64,000 bases of DNA, from contig NZ_AP031573.1 of NCBI RefSeq assembly GCF_041154745.1, positions 5,146,001-5,210,000 on the forward strand. Direction: 5' to 3'. This DNA is from Flavobacterium sp. CFS9. Lineage in GTDB: Bacteria > Bacteroidota > Bacteroidia > Flavobacteriales > Flavobacteriaceae. This document shows, piece after piece, positions 1 through 9,476 of the stretch. The notes beneath the pieces are model-generated. The model saw only the letters and a program-made list of their open reading frames with translations, was not told the DNA's origin and made no database searches. The position numbers and the translations under genes are program-made. Position 1 is the stretch's first letter. The number at the start of each line of letters is the position of its first letter.

Positions 1-1179
1 TCCGTCTTTGATATTACCCGGAGATGGATTCATATCGAAACCTGAACCTGCATCTACTACGGTTTTTTCATACCATTTCATTAGTTCCAAAAAGCGTTCT
101 CCACTTTCCTCTTCTACACAACGATTGAATAATTCCTGCTCTACACCACACAATTCCGGAAATTCAGAAAGTATTGTAGTTCCTCCTAAAGCGGCCAGTA
201 AATCTGAAGTTACTCCAAGAGTCGGGTTAGCCGAAATTCCGGAAAACCCATCAGATCCACCACACTCTAAACCTATTTTTAGTTTGGATAAAGGTGCCGG
301 AGTTCTCTGTACTTCGTTTGCTTTTTTAATGGCTTCAAAGGTATCTTTTACCACACTGCTCAGCATGGCTTCGATTGTCCCGATTTGCTGTTGATCGTAA
401 ATTAAAACCGGTTTTTTACTGTTCGGATTTATCGCATCTAAAGCATCTTTAAAAATTTGAATCTGCAGGTTCTGACAGCCCAAACTCAAAACGGTTGCTC
501 CTGCCACGTTGGGATTGTTTACATATCCTGCCAATAATTTGGCCAGACTATGCGAATCCTGACGAATACCTCCGCAACCACCCTGATGGGTAATGAATTT
601 CACTTCGATATTATTGAATAAATTAGCCTCGTTTGAAGCGGCTTCATTTCCCGCTCCCCCGGTTTCTGATTTAACTAAAGAACGAAGTAACAATTGATAA
701 TCGTTCTCTTTGGGCTTCATTAATTCTTTTTCGAAAATATCTTTCAGAATTTCGATATTTCTGTTTTCACAAAATACCAACGGAAAAAAGAGCCATACAT
801 TCTCAGTCCCCACTTGTCCGTCTTCTCTGTGATAACCCATGAAAGTTCTGTCTTTCCACTTCTCAATATTAGGAGCTGTCCAGCCAATCGTTTCTGTTTT
901 TCCGGTTACTTTATCACTTTCGTGCTTCACATTTGCTGTAGAAAGCAAACCTCCTTTTTCAATTCTGGCACTCGCCTTTCCTACTAAAACTCCATACATA
1001 ATAATCCTGTCTCCTTCATTAAAAGGAACCATCGCTATTTTATGTTTCATCTTCACATCACTCTCAACCCTAACAGCCGAACCCTCGAAATCAATCACCT
1101 CACCGGCTGAAAGATTCACCAAAGCCACTGCTACATTATCGGTAGGATGAACTTTTATTAATTTTTTTTGTGTTGCCAT
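1..1179 (-). CDS. uxaA: Altronate dehydratase, 3' end beyond the window
   Basis: This frame is open from the ATG at 1179 to base 1 (393 codons) without a stop, so the C-terminal part lies outside the window. UxaA dehydrates D-altronate to 2-keto-3-deoxygluconate (KDG) in galacturonate catabolism. The N-terminal ~90 residues look like the SAF-type domain (HPTDNVAVAL, later GDRIIMYGVLVGKA). The catalytic part follows, with MGYHREDGQVGTEN, THQGGCGG and LECGGSDGFSGISANP motifs typical of altronate/galactarate dehydratases. The start lies 2 bp downstream of the uxaB stop codon, so the two genes are almost certainly co-transcribed. It is the last visible gene of the hexuronate block. Identification is firm; only the missing 3' end is uncertain. 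Confidence 0.95.
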   Translation of the reverse strand, partial: MATQKKLIKVHPTDNVAVALVNLSAGEVIDFEGSAVRVESDVKMKHKIAMVPFNEGDRIIMYGVLVGKASARIEKGGLLSTANVKHESDKVTGKTETIGWTAPNIEKWKDRTFMGYHREDGQVGTENVWLFFPLVFCENRNIEILKDIFEKELMKPKENDYQLLLRSLVKSETGGAGNEAASNEANLFNNIEVKFITHQGGCGGIRQDSHSLAKLLAGYVNNPNVAGATVLSLGCQNLQIQIFKDALDAINPNSKKPVLIYDQQQIGTIEAMLSSVVKDTFEAIKKANEVQRTPAPLSKLKIGLECGGSDGFSGISANPTLGVTSDLLAALGGTTILSEFPELCGVEQELFNRCVEEESGERFLELMKWYEKTVVDAGSGFDMNPSPGNIKDG

Positions 1180-1181
1180 AA

Positions 1182-2648
1182 CTAAACTTTCTGAGTTACA
1201 CTATTTATTTGCTTTTGAAAATTGGCAAAACCATTTTCAATTCCGTTGGCATCAATCTCTTCCAATGCGGCTGTTATTGCTTTTGTTAATCCCGGCACCA
1301 GTGTTAAATCTTCGTCCCAAAAGCTTTTATGCTGCAAAGTCAATCGCGCTATTTTTTCATAATCATCCGATTTCCAAAGACTGTCAAAAAAAGAAACAAT
1401 ATCCTCGCTATCATTAACCGGTAAAACCTCTCCGTTCCAGCTTCCTTTGTAGAAACGAATCAAAGCAGCAAAAGCAAACGTTAAATGAACCGGAAGTTTT
1501 TGATGAATAGCAACATATCCTGTTAAACTTGGCAACACACGTACTTTGAACTTTGAAATAGAATTTAATGCAATTGAGGACAGCAAATGTTTGATAAACG
1601 GATTTCTAAAACGGTCTAAGATTTCTTCAGAGAAACTAGTCAATTCGGCTTTATCCATGTTCAACGTTTCATTGATCTCTTCAAAAACAGCTTTGTTTAC
1701 AAAATCTCCGGTAAAAGCATTATCAACCGTTTCTTTTACAGTCTCATTGCCATAAAGCATTGAAAAAGGAACCATTGCAGTATGTGCTCCATTCAGAATT
1801 CTCACTTTACGCGTACGATACGGCTGCATGTCGGCTACGATTTTTACATCCAGCGCTGTTTTTTCAAACGGAAGTTTTGCTTTCAGTTGATCATCTCCTT
1901 CAATTACCCACAAAAAGAAACTTTCGGCACTTACAATCAAGTCATCTTTATAATCCAATTGACTGTTGTACTGTTCAATTTGATCTTTCGGATATCCGGG
2001 TACAATTCTGTCTACTAATGTGTTGTGAAAAGAACAGTTGTCTGTCAGCCAGGAAACAAATTCGTTTTCTAATTTCCAATCAGTACAATATTTTAAAATA
2101 ATTTCTTTTAAAGTATCTGAATTATAATTGATTAATTCGCAAGGAATAATCGTTAATGCTTTGTCTGCCGCTCCGTTAAAAAACTTGAATCTTTCATACA
2201 AAAGCACTGTCAATTTAGCCGGAAAGGAAACCGGGGGCTGCATACTCAATTGATCGGATTCTATATATTCTATACCTGCTTCGGTTGTATTTGAAATGAT
2301 AAAGGCCAATTCTTCTTCTTTAGCCAAAGCCAGATACTCCTGAAAAGAGGCATAAGGATCGATCGCTTTTACGATATTGGAAATCAATTCTTTTTCCTGA
2401 ATTTCTTCTCCTTTTTTAACTCCTTTCATGAATAAGGTGTACAATCCGTCCTGAGCATTAATCATGTTCACCAAACCTCTGTCGATAGGCTGTACTACGG
2501 CAATTCCTGCATTAAAATCAGCTTCCTGATTTAATTTTTGAAAAGCATATTCTACAAAGGCTCTTAAAAAGTTACCTTCTCCAAATTGCACTATTTTTAT
2601 CGGAAGTTTTTCTGAAAGCCCTGAGCTCACTCTGTTTAATTTTTCCAT
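1182..2648 (-). CDS. uxaB: Tagaturonate reductase
   Basis: This 488-residue protein has the normal length for UxaB, which reduces D-tagaturonate to D-altronate with NADH in the cytoplasm. The N-terminus (IKIVQFGEGNFLRAFVEY) carries the nucleotide-binding start shared by the mannitol/altronate dehydrogenase family. RTRKVRILNGAHTAMVPF is the family's substrate-site segment and contains the conserved Lys and His region. It acts between UxaC (isomerase) and UxaA (dehydratase), and both are neighbours. A 213-bp gap separates it from kdgA and contains a hairpin at the kdgA stop, so uxaB-uxaA may be partly uncoupled from the genes upstream. A fructuronate reductase is the main alternative, but the context favours tagaturonate. 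Confidence 0.93.
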   Translation of the reverse strand: MEKLNRVSSGLSEKLPIKIVQFGEGNFLRAFVEYAFQKLNQEADFNAGIAVVQPIDRGLVNMINAQDGLYTLFMKGVKKGEEIQEKELISNIVKAIDPYASFQEYLALAKEEELAFIISNTTEAGIEYIESDQLSMQPPVSFPAKLTVLLYERFKFFNGAADKALTIIPCELINYNSDTLKEIILKYCTDWKLENEFVSWLTDNCSFHNTLVDRIVPGYPKDQIEQYNSQLDYKDDLIVSAESFFLWVIEGDDQLKAKLPFEKTALDVKIVADMQPYRTRKVRILNGAHTAMVPFSMLYGNETVKETVDNAFTGDFVNKAVFEEINETLNMDKAELTSFSEEILDRFRNPFIKHLLSSIALNSISKFKVRVLPSLTGYVAIHQKLPVHLTFAFAALIRFYKGSWNGEVLPVNDSEDIVSFFDSLWKSDDYEKIARLTLQHKSFWDEDLTLVPGLTKAITAALEEIDANGIENGFANFQKQINSVTQKV

Positions 2649-2754
2649 TATTTTTTCGCTTAAAGTGTTTTAAATAACCACATTTAATACCTTATTTATC
2701 TCTGATTAATTCCTCTCATTGTAAAAGAAACATTACACTTGTGTGAGGAAAATA

Positions 2755-2781
2755 AATCTTGCTGTGAGGACTCACAAGATT
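2755..2781. promoter_or_regulatory. Imperfect inverted repeat upstream of uxaB
   Basis: AATCTTG-CT-GTGAG (2755-2768) and CTCACAAGATT (2771-2781) form an 11-bp inverted repeat with a 2-nt bulge. It lies about 107 bp upstream of the uxaB start. A related TTGTGTGAG word occurs at about 2739. It could be an operator or a leader structure. No clear TAnnTTTG promoter was found beside it, so the function is a guess. Confidence 0.25.
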
Positions 2782-2837
2782 CATTTATCAAGCGTAATGC
2801 TCAATTACAATTTCTAAAATCTAAAAAAACGCATGTT

Positions 2838-2867
2838 AAATAAGGGCCTATATGATTACCCTTATTT
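2838..2867 (-). terminator. Hairpin overlapping the kdgA stop codon
   Basis: There is a perfect 9-bp inverted repeat, AAATAAGGG (2838-2846) and CCCTTATTT (2859-2867), with a 12-nt loop. It overlaps the end of kdgA. On the minus strand a run of seven T follows only after about 8 nt, so it may be a weak terminator or an mRNA-end stabiliser that sets the level of uxaBA. Confidence 0.5.
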
Positions 2868-3533
2868 ATTTTTAATACTTTTTATAATATCCAGAACCTG
2901 ACTCACTTTTGTTTTTAATCCGTCATAATCCTGCTGTTCTAATATCTCTTTTGAAATTAACTGTGATCCAATCCCTACGCAGGTTGCTCCTGCACTAAAC
3001 CACGAGGTCAGACTATCCACTGTCGGCAAAACTCCACCCGTTGGCATAATATTCGTCCACGGACACGGACCTTTTATCGCTTTTATAAATTCCGGTCCGT
3101 AAATATCACCCGGGAACAGCTTTACAATTTCACATCCTAATTCTTCAGCTCTTGCGATTTCGGTAAGTGTTCCGCAGCCCGGAGACCAAAGTACTTTTCG
3201 GCGATTACAGACAATTGCAATGTCTTCTCTAAAAACGGGAGTAACAATAAAATTCGCTCCCAAACTCATATATAAGGATGCTGAAGCCGCATCAGTAATA
3301 GAACCAACACCAAGCATCATTCCCGGTAGTTCTGCCAAAGCATATTGGTTTAATGCTCCAAAAACTTCATGAGCAAAATCTCCTCTGCTCGTAAATTCCA
3401 TTAATCTTGCACCACCATCATAACAGGCTTTTAGTACTTTTTTACTTATTTCGATATCTGAATGAAAAAATAGCGGAACCATTCCGTTCTCTTTCATTGT
3501 TAAAGCCACTTCAATTCTTGAATATTTTGCCAT
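2862..3533 (-). CDS. kdgA: KDPG/KHG aldolase
   Basis: This 223-residue protein is a class I aldolase that splits 2-keto-3-deoxy-6-phosphogluconate into pyruvate and glyceraldehyde-3-phosphate. The Schiff-base lysine is K138 in EIVKLFPGD. The general-base glutamate is E46 in LMEFTSRG. LWSPGCGTLTE is the family's phosphate/pyruvate loop and MPTGGV follows. It is the last step of the hexuronate route encoded here. The start codon lies 11 bp after the kdgK stop, consistent with one transcript. Bifunctional activity on 4-hydroxy-2-oxoglutarate is possible, as in other family members. Confidence 0.93.
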   Translation of the reverse strand: MAKYSRIEVALTMKENGMVPLFFHSDIEISKKVLKACYDGGARLMEFTSRGDFAHEVFGALNQYALAELPGMMLGVGSITDAASASLYMSLGANFIVTPVFREDIAIVCNRRKVLWSPGCGTLTEIARAEELGCEIVKLFPGDIYGPEFIKAIKGPCPWTNIMPTGGVLPTVDSLTSWFSAGATCVGIGSQLISKEILEQQDYDGLKTKVSQVLDIIKSIKNK

Positions 3534-3544
3534 ATTTAAATCAA

Positions 3545-4567
3545 TTATCTAGATACTAATCCGGCAGAATCACCATCTATCCTATTTTCAACTTCTTTTA
3601 AGGTTACCAGATTATAATCTCCGGCAATAGTATGTTTTAAACAACAAGCAGCCACTGCAAAATCTAAAGCTCTTTGATTGTTGTTTTGATATTCCTGCAA
3701 TCCATAGATCAACCCTCCCATGAAAGCATCTCCGCTCCCAACACGGTCTACAACAGGAGTCACTTCCTGTACGGCCGCCTGATAAATGGCTTTACCGTCA
3801 AATAAAATCCCTCCTATTCTTTGGTGTGATGCGCTTACGGAATACCTAAGGGTTGTTGCTGCTATTTTTAAATCCGGAATCAAATCAAACAATTTGCTAT
3901 ACAAAACCGGAAGCGATTTCTCGTCCTGATAATTCGGATTAACTTTCGGAATTCCCAACATAAAATAGGCCGTGTCAATATCTCCTAAAATCACATTGCT
4001 GTATTGCAACAGCTCCGGCATTACTTCACTTGGTGTTTTACCATATTGCCATAATTTGGATCGGTAATTCAAATCACAGGAAATTGTGATTCCCAATTTA
4101 TGCGCTGCTTTAACTGCTTCTAAACAGGCTTCGGCGGCACTTTGAGAAATTGCAGGTGTAATACCGCTCCAGTGAAACCAATGGGCACCCTCGAGTACTT
4201 TCTCCCAGTCAATCATTCCTTTTTCGATAGTTGCCATCGAACTGTGCGCACGATCATAAACCACATTACTGCCACGTGTTCCGGCACCGGTTTCCAGAAA
4301 ATAGATTCCTAAACGCTCTCCTCCGTAAACTACATTTCCGGACGCTACATTCATTTTTCGCATTTCTTTTACTGCCGAAGCACCAATTTCATTCTCGGGT
4401 AATCTTGTTACAAATTCTGCATTCAAACCGTAATTCGCCAGAGACACACAAACATTAAATTCACCGCCTCCATAAGACGCTCCAAATGCTTTTGCCTGCG
4501 AAAATCGCAAATGCCTCTCTGTTGAAAGACGCAACATAATTTCCCCGAATGCAACTACTTTATTCAT
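3545..4567 (-). CDS. kdgK: 2-keto-3-deoxygluconate kinase (PfkB family)
   Basis: This 340-residue PfkB/ribokinase-fold sugar kinase phosphorylates KDG to KDPG. The N-terminal FGEIMLRLS and YGGGEFNVCVSLANYG segments are typical of KDG kinases. The catalytic base is D280 in RVGSGDAFMGG, a GSGD version of the usual GAGD anion-hole motif. It sits between uxaC and kdgA, which fits the pathway exactly. The 152-bp gap to uxaC contains AT-rich word repeats and no obvious promoter. Confidence 0.93.
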   Translation of the reverse strand: MNKVVAFGEIMLRLSTERHLRFSQAKAFGASYGGGEFNVCVSLANYGLNAEFVTRLPENEIGASAVKEMRKMNVASGNVVYGGERLGIYFLETGAGTRGSNVVYDRAHSSMATIEKGMIDWEKVLEGAHWFHWSGITPAISQSAAEACLEAVKAAHKLGITISCDLNYRSKLWQYGKTPSEVMPELLQYSNVILGDIDTAYFMLGIPKVNPNYQDEKSLPVLYSKLFDLIPDLKIAATTLRYSVSASHQRIGGILFDGKAIYQAAVQEVTPVVDRVGSGDAFMGGLIYGLQEYQNNNQRALDFAVAACCLKHTIAGDYNLVTLKEVENRIDGDSAGLVSR

Positions 4568-4595
4568 ATAATTTTATTGTTTTACCAGTAAAAGA

Positions 4596-4720
4596 TTTTT
4601 TTACCATTAAGATATTAAGAAAATTAAGCCTGATGCTTTTATTTGCCGCAGCTTATCTGATTAAAAAGATACTTAAACTCTTTCCTCTATATTCTTTGCT
4701 CTATATTCTCTCTTCTTACT
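4596..4720. repeat. AT-rich word repeats between uxaC and kdgK
   Basis: The gap holds near-8-bp reiterations of ATTAAGAT-type words (about 4598-4627). A doubled CTCTATATTCT word with 15-bp spacing follows (about 4684-4710). These resemble the other 7-8 bp word arrays found at gene ends across the window. No gene or hairpin terminator was seen in this gap. Confidence 0.5.
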
Positions 4721-6123
4721 TAAAATTTAAAATACTCTTTTGCATTATGATAGGAAATATCCGAAACCAGTTTCCCTATCCACTCCATATCATTTGGAAG
4801 CTCTCCGCGTTTGATTTCATCGCCTAAAAGATTACATAAAATACGTCTGAAATACTCATGCCTTGGGAAAGACAAAAAGCTTCTCGAATCGGTCAGCATT
4901 CCCACAAAACAACTGATTAATCCCATGTTTGAAAGAGCATTTAATTGTTTTGTCATTCCGTCTTTCTGATCTAAAAACCACCAGCCTGATCCAAACTGCA
5001 CTTTCCCTCTGACACTTCCGTCATTAAAATTTCCAATCATGGTTGCCATCACTTCGTTATCGGCCGGATTCAGATTATAAATAATCGTTTTAGTCAATTT
5101 ATCTTTGCTGTCCAGGGCATTTAGAAAACCGGATAGTTTTTGTGCCTGCGGATAATCTCCAATAGAATCCCAACCTGTATCCGGTCCTAAAATTCGGTGC
5201 ATGCGGGCATTGTTATTTCGTAAAGCTCCTAAGTGAAATTGCTGTACCCACCCAAACTCATGATAAGTCTCAGACAAGAATAACAATACGGCACTTTGAA
5301 ATTTCAAAACCTCTTCGGGAGTTAAAATTCTGTTTTCTCTTTTCTTTTTGAAGATGGTATTAATTTCATTCTCTGTAAAATCTTCGAAATAAATTTGGTC
5401 TAAACCATGATCACTAAGCTTACAGCCATTTTGATGAAAGAACTCAATTCGGCTTCGCAATACGCTGCACAAATCGGCATACGTATGAATCATAACTCCG
5501 GACACCTCCCCTAATTTATCCAGATAAGCATTATAGCCATCATTGGAAATTAAGATCGCTTTATCGGGTCTGAAAGCAGTACTCATTTTAGTTCCAATTG
5601 GATTCTTTGCCAATTTCTGATGAAACTCAAGGCTGTCAATCGGATCTTCGGTTGTACAAACCAATTCAGCGTTTACTTTTTTAAGCAAATTTTGCGTGCT
5701 GTAGGCTGGAGAGTTAATTTTCTCGGTGGTTTCGAGGTATATTTTCTCTGCCGATTTTTCGTTCAGCAAATCATAAATATCAAAATAGCGCGCCAGTTCT
5801 AAATGCGTCCAGTGGTACAAAGGATTACGCATAGTATACGGAACCGTTCTGGCCCAGTTTAAGAACTTGTCTTTATCGGAAGCATTTCCCGTCACAAACT
5901 GCTCGTTGATTCCCAAGGTACGCATCGCACGCCATTTGTAGTGATCTCCGTTGATCCACACCTGTGTACTATTTTCAAAAATTTTATCTTCAGCAATAAA
6001 CTGAGGATTCAAATGATTGTGATAATCGATGATGGGCTGATTTTTGGAATAATTATGATACAGCTCTTCTGCAAATTTATTTTCAAGTAAAAAATTATCG
6101 TTTATGAAGGTATTTGAACTCAT
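4720..6123 (-). CDS. uxaC: Glucuronate/galacturonate isomerase
   Basis: This 467-residue protein has the usual UxaC length. It interconverts D-glucuronate with D-fructuronate and D-galacturonate with D-tagaturonate. The metal-binding HxH motif of the amidohydrolase fold is H35 and H37 in DYHNHLNP. Further family motifs include TTEDPIDSL, FRPDKA and GSGWWFLDQKDGM. It feeds tagaturonate to UxaB. The start lies 26 bp after the kduD stop codon. Identification is firm. Confidence 0.95.
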   Translation of the reverse strand: MSSNTFINDNFLLENKFAEELYHNYSKNQPIIDYHNHLNPQFIAEDKIFENSTQVWINGDHYKWRAMRTLGINEQFVTGNASDKDKFLNWARTVPYTMRNPLYHWTHLELARYFDIYDLLNEKSAEKIYLETTEKINSPAYSTQNLLKKVNAELVCTTEDPIDSLEFHQKLAKNPIGTKMSTAFRPDKAILISNDGYNAYLDKLGEVSGVMIHTYADLCSVLRSRIEFFHQNGCKLSDHGLDQIYFEDFTENEINTIFKKKRENRILTPEEVLKFQSAVLLFLSETYHEFGWVQQFHLGALRNNNARMHRILGPDTGWDSIGDYPQAQKLSGFLNALDSKDKLTKTIIYNLNPADNEVMATMIGNFNDGSVRGKVQFGSGWWFLDQKDGMTKQLNALSNMGLISCFVGMLTDSRSFLSFPRHEYFRRILCNLLGDEIKRGELPNDMEWIGKLVSDISYHNAKEYFKF

Positions 6124-6149
6124 GTTTTTTTTTGATGTAATTGAAATAA

Positions 6150-6941
6150 TTATTCGTTTGATGGTTTACCGATTGTTGCTAAGATTCCACCATCGACATA
6201 CAAAATATGACCGTTCACAAAATCGCTGGCCTTTGAAGACAAAAATATCGCTGCCCCTGCCAGATCACTTGCGTCTCCCCATTTTGCAGCAGGTGTTCTG
6301 CTGATAATAAAATCATTAAAAGGATGACCGTCCACTCTAATAGGTTTGGTCTGTTCGGTAGCAAAATACCCCGGGCCGATTCCGTTGATCTGAACATTGT
6401 GTTTTGCCCATTCGGTAGCCATATTTTTGGTCAGCATTTTCAAACCGCCTTTTGCAGCAGCATAAGCTCCTACTGTACTGCGGCCCAACTCGCTCATCAT
6501 CGAACAAATGTTAATTATTTTTCCCTGTCTTCTTTCAATCATCCCTCTCACCACATGCTTCGACACAATAAACGGACTCACCAAATCAATATCAATAACC
6601 TCTTTAAAATCGGATACTTCCATTTCAATCAGCGGAATCCTTTTGATGATTCCTGCATTGTTAATCAGGATATCGATTGGGCCCACTTCATTTTCAATTT
6701 TTCGAACTGCAGCAATGACTTCCATCTCCTCGGTTACATTAAACTTATAACCCACTGCATGAATTCCATCTTTTTGAAGTTCTGCTACCGCATCATCAAT
6801 TTTCTGCTGAGAAGAGTTTCCGTTTATTACAATTGTTGCACCTGCCTCTCCTAATCCTTTTGCCATTGCCATTCCCAGTCCGTGTGTACTTCCTGTAATC
6901 AGAGCAACTTTTCCGTTTATATCAAATAATGAGTTTGCCAT
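6150..6941 (-). CDS. kduD: 2-dehydro-3-deoxy-D-gluconate 5-dehydrogenase (SDR)
   Basis: This 263-residue classical short-chain dehydrogenase has the TGSTHGLG cofactor motif near the N-terminus, NNAG in the middle and the YxxxK catalytic pair Y160/K164. KduD reduces 5-keto-4-deoxyuronate-derived 2,5-diketo-3-deoxygluconate to KDG. The product is inferred mainly from its position: kduI ends 6 bp before its start, and the rest of the KDG pathway follows. The C-terminus (FVNGHILYVDGGILATIG) is typical of KduD/gluconate 5-dehydrogenase. Gluconate 5-dehydrogenase is the main alternative. Confidence 0.9.
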   Translation of the reverse strand: MANSLFDINGKVALITGSTHGLGMAMAKGLGEAGATIVINGNSSQQKIDDAVAELQKDGIHAVGYKFNVTEEMEVIAAVRKIENEVGPIDILINNAGIIKRIPLIEMEVSDFKEVIDIDLVSPFIVSKHVVRGMIERRQGKIINICSMMSELGRSTVGAYAAAKGGLKMLTKNMATEWAKHNVQINGIGPGYFATEQTKPIRVDGHPFNDFIISRTPAAKWGDASDLAGAAIFLSSKASDFVNGHILYVDGGILATIGKPSNE

Positions 6942-6947
6942 ATTTTT

Positions 6948-7784
6948 TTATCTTAAGTCAGTGATTTTACACACATCCATATCTCCGTAATCCAAATTCT
7001 CACCCGCCATTCCCCAGATAAAAGTATAGTTACTGGTTCCGGATCCTGAGTGAATCGACCACGGTGGTGAAATAACCGCCTGATGATTGTTCATCCAAAT
7101 GTGTCTGGTTTCCTGAGGCTGTCCCATAAAATGACAAACGGCCTGATTTTCTGGAATATCCAAATAGAAATAGACTTCCATCCTGCGATCGTGTACGTGT
7201 GCCGGCATCGTATTCCAGACACTTCCGGGTCTTAATTCCGTCATTCCCATCTGTAATTGACAAGTGGTTACAACGTTCCCAATTATCATTTGATTTACGG
7301 TGCGGTGATTAGCCGTTTCCATAGTTCCCAATTCCAGCTTGTTTGCTTCTGCCAGACTCACCTTTACGGTTGGATATGTTTGGTGTGCCGGAGCAGAATT
7401 GATATAATATTTGGCTGGATTCTCAGGATCATCACTTTTAAAGATCACTTCTTTGTTACCGCTTCCGATGTACAAAGCATCCTTAAACGCCAATTCGAAA
7501 GAAACTCCTTCAACTAGTACAGTCCCTTTGCCACCTACGTTGATAATTCCCATTTCTCTTCTTTCCAAAAAGTAACCTGCTTTCAACGGGTCAATACTTT
7601 CCAAAGTCAGATCCTTCAACGGAACTGCCGATCCTGCGATATATCTGTCATAATGAGAATAGGTTAACACAATCTCATCTTCCTGCATTAAATCGTCAAT
7701 TAAGAATTCGTTTCTCAATTCCTGAGTATCATACTTTTTTACTGCTTCGGGGCTTGACGCGTATCTTGAACTATATTTTGTCAT
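6948..7784 (-). CDS. kduI: 5-dehydro-4-deoxy-D-glucuronate isomerase
   Basis: This 278-residue cupin-fold isomerase converts 4-deoxy-5-ketouronate, released from unsaturated oligogalacturonates, to 2,5-diketo-3-deoxygluconate. H196, H198 and E203 (HVHDRRMEVYFY) and H245 (SIHSGSGTSN) fall at the same positions as the zinc ligands I recall for the E. coli enzyme. Length and numbering therefore agree with the family. It starts a sub-operon: a LacI-type operator lies 14 bp upstream of its start codon, separating it from exuT. It shows that the locus handles pectin lyase products as well as free hexuronates. Confidence 0.96.
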   Translation of the reverse strand: MTKYSSRYASSPEAVKKYDTQELRNEFLIDDLMQEDEIVLTYSHYDRYIAGSAVPLKDLTLESIDPLKAGYFLERREMGIINVGGKGTVLVEGVSFELAFKDALYIGSGNKEVIFKSDDPENPAKYYINSAPAHQTYPTVKVSLAEANKLELGTMETANHRTVNQMIIGNVVTTCQLQMGMTELRPGSVWNTMPAHVHDRRMEVYFYLDIPENQAVCHFMGQPQETRHIWMNNHQAVISPPWSIHSGSGTSNYTFIWGMAGENLDYGDMDVCKITDLR

Positions 7785-7795
7785 AATTTTAAATT

Positions 7796-7813
7796 AATGT
7801 AATCGATTGCATT
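7796..7813. promoter_or_regulatory. LacI-family operator before kduI
   Basis: The 14-bp core TGTAATCGATTGCA (7798-7811) sits in a 20-bp near-palindrome (7795-7814, 18 of 20 positions symmetric) with the central CG typical of LacI/GalR-family sites. It lies 14 bp upstream of the kduI start, in the leader. The identical 14-mer occurs upstream of exuT. The regulator gene is not in this window. Confidence 0.75.
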
Positions 7814-7895
7814 AAACTAGATTTTTATCCCTAAAAACCATATATTAAACGTAAATTTTATTCTTTTTTTATAATTGTTTTCTTGAACTGTAATC

Positions 7896-9365
7896 TTAAA
7901 GATTGGTAATCGGACTGTATTTAGGTACTAACGTTTTCATTACAGACCAGCCTGTCAGATAACAAACGGCACAAATAGAGAAAATGATAAAGTAGCCGGC
8001 TTCAATTCCCTGAAAACCCATAAACGACATATTGTTTTCTTTGGCATAATCAAACAGCATTCCCGAGCCTTTATTGATAAATGTAGAGCCAATCCCTCCG
8101 GCTAAACCTCCAATACCAGTGATAGTTGCAATGGCTTTTTTAGGAAACATATCTCCTACAGTCGTAAAAATATTAGCCGACCATGATTGATGAGCTGCAC
8201 CTGCGATACCAATAATAATAACAGGAATCCAATAACTGATGTATCCTAAAGGCTGTGCAATCAAGGCTAATAATGGAAAGAATGCAAAAATCAGCATCGC
8301 TCTCATTCTGCCTTCATATGGGTTCATTCCTTTTTTCTCTACAAAATAAGTGGGCAGCCAGCCACCGATAATTGACAGCAGGGTTATCATATACAAAACG
8401 AATAAAGGAAGAGCCGCCTCAGTAGAGTCCATGTTGTATACCGAACTTAAGTAGGCCGGGGTCCAGAATAAGAAAAACCACCACACCCCATCGGTCATAA
8501 ATTTACCAAAAGCAAATGCCCAGGTTTGTTTGTATTTAAAGCAGTCGACAAAAGAGACTTTATCTTTGGTTTCCGGTACATACCCATTTAGTTTGCTGTC
8601 TGTGACATCATCTTGTTGTATGTATTCTAATTCTGCAGCACTCACTTTTGGGTGTTTTTCGGGTTTATCATACATAAAAATCCAAAATCCCATCCAGACA
8701 AATCCTAGCGCACCAATAATGATAAAAGCCATTTCCCATCCGAAAGATTCTGCGATAAACGGAATAGATATAGGAGCTGCCAAAGCACCAACAGTGGCAC
8801 CGGCATTGAAAATACTGGTAGAAAATGCTCTGTCTTTTTTAGGAAAATATTCGGCGGTTGTTTTAATCGCGGCCGGAAAATTCCCTGCTTCACCCACTGC
8901 CAAAACAAAACGGGCAAAGATGAACAAGGTAACACTTACATTAATTACCAATCCGGTATCTTTTACAAGGTGAATCGCCTGCTTGGCCCCTTCGAAACCT
9001 ACAAACCAGTCCCCTGAAATGATTCCGGCTGTAGCAATACCACAAAAAGCGTGAAGACAAGCTCCAAAAGACCAGATACCAATGGCCCACAAAAATCCTC
9101 TTTTAGTATCCATCCAATCCACAAATCTACCCGCAAAAAATAATGAAACGGCGTAAAAAATAGAAAACAAGGCAGTGATATTTCCGTAGTCATTATTAGT
9201 CCAATGAAACTCAGGCGCAATAAAATCGCTCCACGTTAAAGAAAGTACCTGTCTGTCTAAATAGTTGATAGTTGTTGCAAAAAAAAGCAACGCACATATA
9301 CTCCAGCGATAACTTCCTGTAGATTTTTTGGTCTGGGTCATAATAACTGCATTTGTTTGGTTCAT
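7896..9365 (-). CDS. exuT: Hexuronate transporter, MFS family
   Basis: This 489-residue protein has about 12 hydrophobic segments and belongs to the anion:cation symporter branch of the MFS (ExuT/GudP-like). Segments visible include NYLDRQVLSLTW in the first helix and GEAGNFPAAIKTTAEYFP, the conserved stretch of hexuronate/glucarate symporters. It presumably imports galacturonate and glucuronate across the inner membrane. The start at 9365 gives an N-terminal tail before helix 1; a start at the internal Met 9 is also possible. It has its own strong promoter with an operator directly downstream. Substrate is inferred from context. Confidence 0.88.
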   Translation of the reverse strand: MNQTNAVIMTQTKKSTGSYRWSICALLFFATTINYLDRQVLSLTWSDFIAPEFHWTNNDYGNITALFSIFYAVSLFFAGRFVDWMDTKRGFLWAIGIWSFGACLHAFCGIATAGIISGDWFVGFEGAKQAIHLVKDTGLVINVSVTLFIFARFVLAVGEAGNFPAAIKTTAEYFPKKDRAFSTSIFNAGATVGALAAPISIPFIAESFGWEMAFIIIGALGFVWMGFWIFMYDKPEKHPKVSAAELEYIQQDDVTDSKLNGYVPETKDKVSFVDCFKYKQTWAFAFGKFMTDGVWWFFLFWTPAYLSSVYNMDSTEAALPLFVLYMITLLSIIGGWLPTYFVEKKGMNPYEGRMRAMLIFAFFPLLALIAQPLGYISYWIPVIIIGIAGAAHQSWSANIFTTVGDMFPKKAIATITGIGGLAGGIGSTFINKGSGMLFDYAKENNMSFMGFQGIEAGYFIIFSICAVCYLTGWSVMKTLVPKYSPITNL

Positions 9366-9476
9366 GGTAATGGTTGATTATAAAAGTTGATAGTTTTCCG
9401 GCCAATCTAATCTGCTGATCAAACACGATATAAAAATTACAATACCTATGATTTTAATGCAACAAAATTAAATAAA

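Noticed and set aside
6324..6854. 176-codon plus-strand frame
   Set aside because: It lies fully inside kduD on the other strand, where the SDR motifs are unambiguous; the antisense translation has no recognisable features.
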